Part shown: positions 10,698 through 15,971 of the stretch, piece by piece
Layout of the letters: every line of letters begins with the position of its first letter
How positions within the stretch are numbered: position 1 is the first letter of the stretch
Assembly (NCBI RefSeq): GCF_000688655.1
Contig: NZ_JIBO01000006.1
Coordinates: 61,609 to 77,579, forward strand
Reading direction: 5' to 3'
DNA: 15,971 bases
Source: Lonsdalea quercina subsp. quercina
GTDB lineage: Bacteria > Pseudomonadota > Gammaproteobacteria > Enterobacterales > Enterobacteriaceae
Made by a program: the position numbers and the translations under genes
Notes under the pieces: model-generated
The model's input: only the letters and a program-made list of their open reading frames with translations
What the model was told of the DNA's origin: nothing
Databases searched by the model: none

Positions 10698-11258
10698 CTA
10701 TGCCGCTCTACGGCAAACCTCCTCATCATCTCGCCTCGACAGTTGCAACGACTCGGCATTTGCTCGCACGCTACCGTACGGGTTGGCGTCCTAAACTCGT
10801 CGGCCAATGACGACTTCCATTATCATCGCCTTTGATTTCCGAGCCTGCTCGCAAAGCCACGGTGCGCTCCTCGAATGAATATGACGAATGGCCTAGTATC
10901 AAATTACTTTGAAGCATTGCGGGTGGAATTAGAACGTACCCTGGTCAATATTGATCATATTTTGTCGGGATTTAGGGCATAGATACAAATTCTTCAGGCG
11001 CCACTCACTGAGTGGCGGTGATTTGCTATTCTTTATTGTGAGAATAAGAATTCTATATATGAAGCAGAACGTTTTTTGCCAGAAAGGAAATAGAACCGGG
11101 CTGGTAAGAAACCGTGTCTTAGGAACACTGTTTTGATTTGAGCGGCGTATGTCGCTTTATCAAACCGCGTTCAGGAGCGCTAGTTCATCCTATTATCGTT
11201 CACCGCGATGATCAGTATTGACGACAATAACAACAATGGAACAGTAAGGGGAACCCCC
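10698..11258. other. Long intergenic stretch between icd and the GGDEF-EAL gene
   Basis: No convincing gene. From 10698 to 10790 the minus strand has an open frame reading SVRANAESLQLSRRDDEEV near its end. It looks like a translated piece of a dispersed intergenic repeat rather than a gene. A 35-codon plus-strand ORF lies at 10875-10982 without a ribosome site. CGCCACTC (10999-11006) and GAGTGGCG (11010-11017) form an 8 bp hairpin with a 3 base loop. An AT-rich dyad spans 11028-11051 (ATTCTTTATT with AATAAGAAT). A further hairpin spans 11132-11164, with arms TTTGAT/ATCAAA enclosing AGCG/CGCT. TATTAT at 11191-11196 is a possible -10 for the next gene. No tRNA is seen. Confidence 0.5.
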
Positions 11259-13424
11259 ATGAGTCGAGCCCCAGTGAACAAAAAAAATGTGAACAGCCGA
11301 CTTGATGCGGTGCGTGAGTATGGCATCGACGGCCCGTTGTCTGATGACTCCGATCTGGAGAATCTGATCAAATTGGCCGCGAACGTATTCAATGTCCCCG
11401 TCGTTGCTATCTCCATTCTGGACAAAGAGCGTCAACTCTTCGTAGCAAGCGTGGGGTTTTCCGTTTGCCAAATGGCCCAGGAAGATTCCTTTTGCAACTA
11501 TGCCATCCAAAAGAAAGGCATCTTGGTCGTGCCGGATGCGCGTCGAGATCCCCGATTCAAAAATAATCCAATGGTGACCGGTGCTCCACAAATTCGGTTT
11601 TATGCCGGTATACCGTTGCGATCGCCTCTCGGTCAAACTATCGGCACGCTGAATATTGTCGACTTCAAGCCGCGTATCGGTTTGAGCGCGCGCGATGCTC
11701 ACAATTTGCAGGATTTGTCTACGTTGGTTATGGATAAGCTGGAAATGCGGCGTCTCGATGTGGCCAGAAAAACGGGTCAGGCAAGCTTTGAGCGAGTGGC
11801 CCGGCTGTCCCCCGACGCTATCCTGTGTGTGAATCATCAGGGCATTATTACTTTCTGGAATGAAGCTGCCGAAAATCTGTTGGAATATTCCAGAGAGCAG
11901 ATAGTAGGACAACATATTAGCAGCGTCGTGCCGGATATGTTTATTGTGCAGTTGCACCATTTGTCTACTGATGAAACGGCACGCTCCAAGGGCAGCCGGA
12001 TTGAGCTGGATGCAGTGACCCAAAGTGGCGCGCTGCTGCCCGTCGAGCTGTCCGTTGGAATGTGGCAACAAGGTGAGGGCGATAGCTACAGCCTGATTCT
12101 GCGCGATACCTCTGAACGCAAGCGTTACCAGGAAAGGCTGTTCTTGCAGGCGCATCGGGATCCTCTAACGGGGCTAATCAACCGCACGCTGTTGGCTACC
12201 TCGCTGAATCAGCTATTAAAGCAGCATCCGTCTGGTTGCCTCATGATCGTCGATCTGGACGGTTTCAAAGATATTAACGACAGCCTGGGTCACGCGAGTG
12301 GCGACGAAATTTTGGTCAGCGTGGCGCAAAAACTGTTGGCTGATGTCAGACAAGGCGATGTGGTGGCACGCATGGGCGGCGACGAATTCGCAATATTGCT
12401 TCCGCAGTTGGAAGACCTCCAGGTCGCGGGAGAAATGGCCCGGCAAATCAACCATGATATTTTCCAAACGGTCATCGTCGGGGACAAGCAGGTATATACC
12501 AGTGCCAGTATCGGACTTGTAATGTTTCGTTCACAAGGCGCGACAACTCAGGAGCTGTTAACCAGTGCTGATTTAGCTCTGTATCAGGCTAAAGCCGATG
12601 GGCGTAACTGTTATCGTTTTTTCACGCGTGAACTGCGTGAAATCTTTCAAGCCAAACATGCATTCCAGCTGGAATTCATTCGTGCTTATGAAAAAAATGA
12701 ATTTGAGGTGTTTTATCAGCCTCAGGTGAATTTGATCAACAACGAGATTGTCGGCGCCGAAGCATTGCTGCGCTGGCAGCATCCCTATAAAGGAGTGCTG
12801 GCGCCCAGCGCCTTCTTGACCGCGCTGGAGAAAGGTCCTTGGGCGGAGCGCATCGGTGATTGGGTCGTGCAGGAGGCCTGTCAACAGGCGGCGGAATGGC
12901 GAAAAGCGGGAGCCGAAAATTTCCGCATCAGTATCAACTTGTTCGCAGCGCAGTTCCGCTCCGGCATGTTATCTCAGAAAATCAGGTCTGTGCTGGAAAA
13001 AACCGGGCTTCCTCCGAGCGCATTGGAGCTGGAGATCACCGAAAACATCATCATCCGATACGATGAGAATATGCTCAGCCCCCTAAATGAGTTGCGTAAT
13101 GAAGGTATCAGCATTGCCTTTGACGACTACGGCACAGGATACGCGTCGCTAAGTATGCTGAAGAACTATCCGGTTACCCGTCTCAAGATCGATCAGACGT
13201 TCGTACGTGCCATGTGCGAGTCACCGCCAGACGCGGCTATCGTTAGGGCCATTTTGTATCTGGGAAAAAGCTTCAGGCTGGATGTCATTGCAGAAGGTGT
13301 GGAAACGCAGGAGCAGTGTGAACGACTGAGAAATAAAGGATGTGAACAGGCACAGGGCTATCTGTTTGGACGTCCGATGCCAGCCGCCGACTTTGCTCGC
13401 CAGTTAGGCGTAGAGAAGGCCTGA
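11259..13424 (+). CDS. GAF-PAS-GGDEF-EAL cyclic-di-GMP turnover protein
   Basis: Predicted soluble 721-residue enzyme that can make and break cyclic-di-GMP. Domains in order: GAF about 30-165 (FCNYAI, VVPDARRDPRFKNNP, FYAGIPL); PAS about 175-285 ending in LILRDTSERKRYQ; GGDEF about 295-455 with intact GGDEF at 373-377 and the inhibitory I-site RQGD at 364-367, five residues before it; EAL about 465-715. EAL motifs are all present: EALLRW (Glu501), Asn560, ELEITEN, FDDYGTGYASL, KID, AEGVE and QGYLFGRPM. Both activities are plausible. No membrane segment or signal peptide is seen, so it should sense an intracellular ligand. The start is ATG 11259 after AAGGGG; an ATG at 11208 is in frame but lacks a ribosome site. 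It is monocistronic and absent beside E. coli icd. I cannot give a gene symbol. Confidence 0.93.
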   Translation: MSRAPVNKKNVNSRLDAVREYGIDGPLSDDSDLENLIKLAANVFNVPVVAISILDKERQLFVASVGFSVCQMAQEDSFCNYAIQKKGILVVPDARRDPRFKNNPMVTGAPQIRFYAGIPLRSPLGQTIGTLNIVDFKPRIGLSARDAHNLQDLSTLVMDKLEMRRLDVARKTGQASFERVARLSPDAILCVNHQGIITFWNEAAENLLEYSREQIVGQHISSVVPDMFIVQLHHLSTDETARSKGSRIELDAVTQSGALLPVELSVGMWQQGEGDSYSLILRDTSERKRYQERLFLQAHRDPLTGLINRTLLATSLNQLLKQHPSGCLMIVDLDGFKDINDSLGHASGDEILVSVAQKLLADVRQGDVVARMGGDEFAILLPQLEDLQVAGEMARQINHDIFQTVIVGDKQVYTSASIGLVMFRSQGATTQELLTSADLALYQAKADGRNCYRFFTRELREIFQAKHAFQLEFIRAYEKNEFEVFYQPQVNLINNEIVGAEALLRWQHPYKGVLAPSAFLTALEKGPWAERIGDWVVQEACQQAAEWRKAGAENFRISINLFAAQFRSGMLSQKIRSVLEKTGLPPSALELEITENIIIRYDENMLSPLNELRNEGISIAFDDYGTGYASLSMLKNYPVTRLKIDQTFVRAMCESPPDAAIVRAILYLGKSFRLDVIAEGVETQEQCERLRNKGCEQAQGYLFGRPMPAADFARQLGVEKA

Positions 13425-13685
13425 TTTGCCTATTAATAGTCAATCACAGTTATTGGGTGATTATATCAGGCGGTCGACAAAGAAAGCGTGATGTGCTGGG
13501 TAACGCCTAATGTCATTTAGCCGTGTGAACTCCGTGTGCGCTGTTGTTGAATCGTCGCTCACCCTTAATTTTTATGTTTTTTTTTGCGTAGCGTCTCGAT
13601 TTTCCACGGATGATAACCTTTTGCGCGACACCAATAATTGAAAACGTAAAGTTATGTTGTTTAGGTAACTTAGATATCAAGAATG
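13425..13685. other. Intergenic stretch before htpX
   Basis: Nothing coding is seen. AATCAC (13442-13447) and GTGATT (13457-13462) make a weak 6 bp hairpin that may end the GGDEF-EAL transcript. A run of nine T lies at 13577-13585 with no stem before it. The remainder is AT-rich, as expected upstream of a promoter. Confidence 0.5.
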
Positions 13686-13709
13686 CTTGAAAAAGCCATT
13701 GCAGCCCAT
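13686..13709 (+). promoter_or_regulatory. Sigma-32-like heat-shock promoter of htpX
   Basis: CTTGAAA (13686-13692), 11 bases, then GCCCAT (13704-13709) match the heat-shock consensus CTTGAAA and CCCCAT with acceptable spacing. It lies 59 bases before the htpX start. htpX is heat-inducible in E. coli, which supports the call. Confidence 0.65.
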
Positions 13710-13768
13710 ACGATATAAGCGTTGCATCCCAATTGTAGCTTTTGCCTGAGAGAGGAAATCAGACTTAT

Positions 13769-14650
13769 ATGATGCGTATTGCGCTTTTCCTAATTACCAA
13801 CCTGGCGGTGATGTTGGTTTTTGGGCTAGTACTTAGCTTAACGGGTATTCGGCCCAGTAGTGCTTACGGCTTGATGATTATGGCCGGTCTGTTTGGCTTT
13901 GGCGGTGCTATTGTTTCATTGCTGATGTCGAAATGGATGGCGTTGCGCTCCGTCGGCGGTGAAGTGATTGACCAGCCGCGTAACGAAACCGAGCGCTGGT
14001 TAGTCGAAACGGTGCGAGTACAGTCTCAGCAGGTGGGGATTGCCATGCCGCAAGTGGCCATCTATCAAGCGCCGGATATCAACGCCTTCGCCACCGGAGC
14101 TCGTCGGAATTCGTCCCTGGTGGCTGTAAGCTCTGGGTTGCTCCAGAATATGAGTCGCGATGAGGCGGAAGCGGTTATCGCACACGAAATCAGCCATGTG
14201 GCTAATGGCGACATGGTGACTATGACCCTTATCCAGGGCGTTGTTAACACCTTCGTGATCTTTATATCGCGTCTGCTGGCTCAAGTCGCGTCGGGCTTTC
14301 TTTCCGGTAATCGCGATGACAGTGAGAGCAGCAACGGTAATCCGCTGATCTATTTCGCCGTGGCGACCGTGCTGGAATTGGTCTTTGGTATTCTGGCCAG
14401 CATCATCACGATGTGGTTCTCCCGTTACCGCGAATTTCATGCGGATGCTGGGTCCGCCAAGCTGGTGGGTCGAGAGAAGATGATTGCGGCGTTGCAGCGT
14501 TTGAAAACCAGCTATGAACCTCAGGAAGAGAGCAGCATGATGGCGTTTTGCATTAACGGCAAATCGAAGTCATTCAGCGACCTATTCCTGTCGCACCCTC
14601 CGCTGGACAAACGTATTGAGGCGCTGCGCAGCGGGGCTTACCTGAAATAA
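13769..14650 (+). CDS. htpX: Membrane zinc metalloprotease HtpX
   Basis: M48B inner-membrane protease with a cytoplasmic active site. It degrades damaged membrane proteins alongside FtsH and is induced by heat and envelope stress in E. coli. It has 293 residues, exactly the E. coli length. There are two N-terminal membrane helices (about 4-26 and 33-53). The zinc motif AHEISH gives His139, Glu140 and His143, with third ligand Glu222 in [17 protein letters not shown]. Two more hydrophobic segments lie at about 155-180 and 192-216. The start is the first ATG of MMRIALFL at 13769, with AGGA 12 bases upstream; an in-frame TTG at 13742 has no homology. A heat-shock-like promoter precedes it and a strong terminator follows. 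Confidence 0.98.
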   Translation: MMRIALFLITNLAVMLVFGLVLSLTGIRPSSAYGLMIMAGLFGFGGAIVSLLMSKWMALRSVGGEVIDQPRNETERWLVETVRVQSQQVGIAMPQVAIYQAPDINAFATGARRNSSLVAVSSGLLQNMSRDEAEAVIAHEISHVANGDMVTMTLIQGVVNTFVIFISRLLAQVASGFLSGNRDDSESSNGNPLIYFAVATVLELVFGILASIITMWFSRYREFHADAGSAKLVGREKMIAALQRLKTSYEPQEESSMMAFCINGKSKSFSDLFLSHPPLDKRIEALRSGAYLK

Positions 14651-14672
14651 TCCCTGCTTGATTTGAATCTTC

Positions 14673-14700
14673 AACAAAGGCCCTGTGGGGCCTTTGTTAT
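14673..14700 (+). terminator. Terminator of htpX
   Basis: AACAAAGGCCC (14673-14683) and GGGCCTTTGTT (14688-14698) form a perfect 11 bp stem with loop TGTG, followed by ATTTG. It lies 22 bases after the htpX stop, with a T-rich 3' arm. Confidence 0.85.
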
Positions 14701-14702
14701 TT

Positions 14703-14722
14703 GTATCTGCCATGGCAGATAC
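14703..14722. repeat. Perfect 20 bp palindrome after htpX
   Basis: GTATCTGCCATGGCAGATAC is its own reverse complement. In RNA it can fold as an 8 bp stem with loop CATG, followed by GTCTTTCTT. It may therefore be a second terminator in tandem with the one just before it, or a protein-binding dyad in the yebO upstream region. Confidence 0.6.
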
Positions 14723-14829
14723 GTCTTTCTTGCCGGAGTGCAGATTGTATAGCTCCAAGGATAAACATGTGACGCTAACCGTTTGAGAGATAAATTATCG
14801 TGCTGTTATCGAATGACTGAGGTGCTAAG

Positions 14830-14838
14830 TGGTAAAAT
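14830..14838 (+). promoter_or_regulatory. Candidate extended -10 promoter of yebO
   Basis: TGGTAAAAT has the extended -10 TG followed by TAAAAT (5 of 6 matches to TATAAT). It lies 33 bases before the yebO ATG. No good -35 is seen, which extended -10 promoters tolerate. Confidence 0.4.
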
Positions 14839-14871
14839 GCTCCTTGAGTCGAAACATCCTAGGATTTAAGC

Positions 14872-15144
14872 ATGAGTGGGGCGGTATCAAACATGTTAGA
14901 AATGGTTTTGGTGATAATGATTATTTTGCTGGCGCTGTTGGTGTGGTTCTTCGTGAACCGCGCGAGTGTGCGAGCAAATGAGCAGATTAGACTTCTGCAG
15001 GAAATCGTCAAACAGCAAAAAAAACAGCTTGCTTTGATGCAAACACTCATCCCTGTACCTCCCAGCACTGAGCCTGTGCAAGAGGCTAAACAGGAAGAGG
15101 ACGATACTGACGTTTACTTCAGAAATGTTATTCCCGAGCGTTGA
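14872..15144 (+). CDS. yebO: YebO family small membrane protein
   Basis: 90-residue protein of unknown function, recognised by the E. coli YebO core: a membrane helix at about 9-29 ending in WFFVNRAS, then RANEQIRLLQEIVKQQKKQ. The helix is followed by a likely coiled coil (about 33-58), a Pro-rich linker (PVPPSTEP) and an acidic tail (EEDDTD) ending in IPER, where E. coli ends in VAER. The tail is probably cytoplasmic. AGGA lies nine bases before the ATG. In E. coli yebO sits beside mgrB, but mgrB is not found next to it here. It appears to be transcribed alone between htpX and thrS. Confidence 0.85.
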   Translation: MSGAVSNMLEMVLVIMIILLALLVWFFVNRASVRANEQIRLLQEIVKQQKKQLALMQTLIPVPPSTEPVQEAKQEEDDTDVYFRNVIPER

Positions 15145-15432
15145 GTTTAGTGTCTCATCGGCTGTCCGACATCAAAGTAAGGGGGATAGCCGCTGATTTT
15201 GTCTTTTTATCGCTTGCAAAAAATACCGAGAATCTTGTTAGCTTCGCCGTGCTGTCTACTTATCCCTCTTATCCCCGTCAGCTTGCCGAATACGCCACTG
15301 TTTTATCAGCCCATTTCCCGCCGCGGGTGGCATGTACGGGGTCATGATGGTACTCTACGCCGTCAGGTTAATAGGGTTTGCTGCGAACATCGTTAACGAT
15401 GTTGCCGTCTTTGTTATCCCGCTATGAATCAC
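15145..15432. other. Intergenic stretch between yebO and the thrS operator
   Basis: No gene of known family is seen. The sequence is not mgrB in any forward frame. AACATCGTTAACGATGTT (15386-15403) is a perfect 18 bp palindrome followed by GCCGTCTTTG. A 31-codon ORF at 15332-15427 encodes an almost entirely hydrophobic peptide (begins MYGVMMVLYAVRLIGF) that runs across the palindrome, but its ribosome site is poor. The thrS promoter should lie here; I could not settle on one. Confidence 0.4.
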
Positions 15433-15479
15433 TGTCGTGGCAGCGTTTTAACAATTGTGGGTTAAACACGCTGCCGACA
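15433..15479 (+). promoter_or_regulatory. thrS translational operator, upstream anticodon-arm mimic
   Basis: GGCAGCGT (15439-15446) and TTTAAC (15447-15452) pair with GTTAAA (15461-15466) and ACGCTGCC (15468-15475), with one bulged C. The outer pair TGTC/GACA closes it. The loop AATTGTGG contains TGT, the anticodon of tRNA-Thr(UGU). It corresponds to the distal stem-loop (domain 4) of the E. coli thrS operator, bound by one ThrRS subunit. Confidence 0.8.
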
Positions 15480-15501
15480 ACTGAAATCAACACAATTATC
15501 T

Positions 15502-15538
15502 TTTGTATGTGATCTTGCGTGTGGGTCACCACTGCAAA
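15502..15538 (+). promoter_or_regulatory. thrS translational operator, proximal anticodon-arm mimic
   Basis: TTTGTA (15502-15507) pairs with TGCAAA (15533-15538) and GTGATC (15509-15514) with GGTCAC (15524-15529). The loop TTGCGTGTG contains CGT, the anticodon of tRNA-Thr(CGU). It matches domain 2 of the E. coli operator in position, ending 13 bases before the ATG. ThrRS bound here would block the AGGG ribosome site at 15541-15544. Confidence 0.88.
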
Positions 15539-15551
15539 TAAGGGAATTATC

Positions 15552-15971
15552 ATGCCTGTTATTACGCTTCCCGACGGCAGCCAGCGTCATTATGACCACG
15601 CCGTCTCTCCTCTTGATGTCGCCCTCGATATCGGTCCGGGTTTGGCCAAAGCCTGTATCGCCGGCCGAGTTAATGGCGAGCTGACCGACGCAACGGATTT
15701 GATTGAGTCTGATGCGCAACTGGCGATCATCACGGCTAAGGATGAAGCGGGTCTGGAAATTATTCGACACTCCTGCGCGCATTTGCTGGGTCATGCGATC
15801 AAACAGCTATGGCCGGACACTAAAATGGCTATCGGCCCGGTGATTGACAACGGTTTCTACTATGATGTCGATCTGGACCATACGCTGACGCAGGAAGACG
15901 TGGAACTGCTCGAAAAGCGGATGCACGAGCTGTCCAATAAAGACTACGACGTTATCAAGAAGACTGCGAGC
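15552..15971 (+). CDS. thrS: Threonine--tRNA ligase, 5' part
   Basis: Class II aminoacyl-tRNA synthetase that charges tRNA-Thr and edits mischarged serine. The window ends after 140 complete codons of about 642. The visible part has the N-terminal TGS domain (about 1-62, [20 protein letters not shown]) and the start of the editing domain with [16 protein letters not shown], giving editing residues His73 and His77, then [16 protein letters not shown]. It is almost identical to E. coli over this range. AGGG seven bases upstream sets the start. Translation is likely autoregulated by the two anticodon-like arms just upstream. It probably leads the thrS-infC-rpmI-rplT operon beyond the window. Confidence 0.98.
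   Translation, partial: MPVITLPDGSQRHYDHAVSPLDVALDIGPGLAKACIAGRVNGELTDATDLIESDAQLAIITAKDEAGLEIIRHSCAHLLGHAIKQLWPDTKMAIGPVIDNGFYYDVDLDHTLTQEDVELLEKRMHELSNKDYDVIKKTAS

Noticed and set aside
13654..13676. A second PhoP box (TGTTTA-N5-CTTAGA) upstream of htpX
   Set aside because: Only one half matches; the other half fits poorly, so it is within chance for AT-rich DNA.
15141..15347. A 68-codon frame after yebO starting at TTG, as a possible gene
   Set aside because: It starts inside the yebO end, has no ribosome site, no recognisable motif, and a composition unlike its neighbours.

Overview
The window is chromosomal DNA from a member of the Enterobacterales. Every protein I recognise aligns closely, end to end, with its Escherichia coli homologue as I remember it. 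The order pepT > < roxA-phoQ-phoP / purB-hflD-mnmA-nudJ-rluE < > icd is the one found beside E. coli icd. The base composition, the divergence from E. coli and the flanking genes suggest a plant- or insect-associated lineage such as the Pectobacteriaceae (Dickeya, Pectobacterium, Brenneria or relatives). That placement is an inference and no species is claimed.

Layout. Positions 1-1114 hold the 3' part of pepT on the plus strand. It converges, across a strong inverted repeat, on roxA (ribosomal protein L16 hydroxylase). RoxA lies downstream of phoP-phoQ on the minus strand. phoP has a PhoP-box-like direct repeat in front of it, consistent with autoregulation. A terminator separates phoP from a second minus-strand cluster, rluE-nudJ-mnmA-hflD-purB (pseudouridine synthase, Nudix hydrolase, tRNA thiolase, HflD, adenylosuccinate lyase). 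purB carries a PurR operator inside its coding region at codons 62-67. icd is read divergently from rluE and ends in a clear intrinsic terminator.

After icd the E. coli order is lost. A 560-610 base non-coding stretch leads to a cytoplasmic GAF-PAS-GGDEF-EAL protein of 721 residues. It has intact diguanylate cyclase, inhibitory-site and phosphodiesterase motifs. Next come htpX (membrane zinc protease, with a sigma-32-like promoter), yebO (small membrane protein) and thrS, which is cut by the window end. The thrS leader keeps two stem-loops that resemble tRNA-Thr anticodon arms, the operator through which ThrRS represses its own translation.

Most of the window is conserved core genome and I see no new defence or mobile system. 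The best leads concern the PhoQ sensor. Its periplasmic acidic cluster is replaced by a short stretch with two Glu and two Lys. The polar Asn of its second membrane helix is a His. mgrB, which encodes a PhoQ inhibitor and normally lies beside yebO, is not found beside yebO here. Other leads are the cyclic-di-GMP enzyme at the synteny break, a possible dispersed repeat after icd, and a palindrome with a tiny hydrophobic ORF before the thrS operator.
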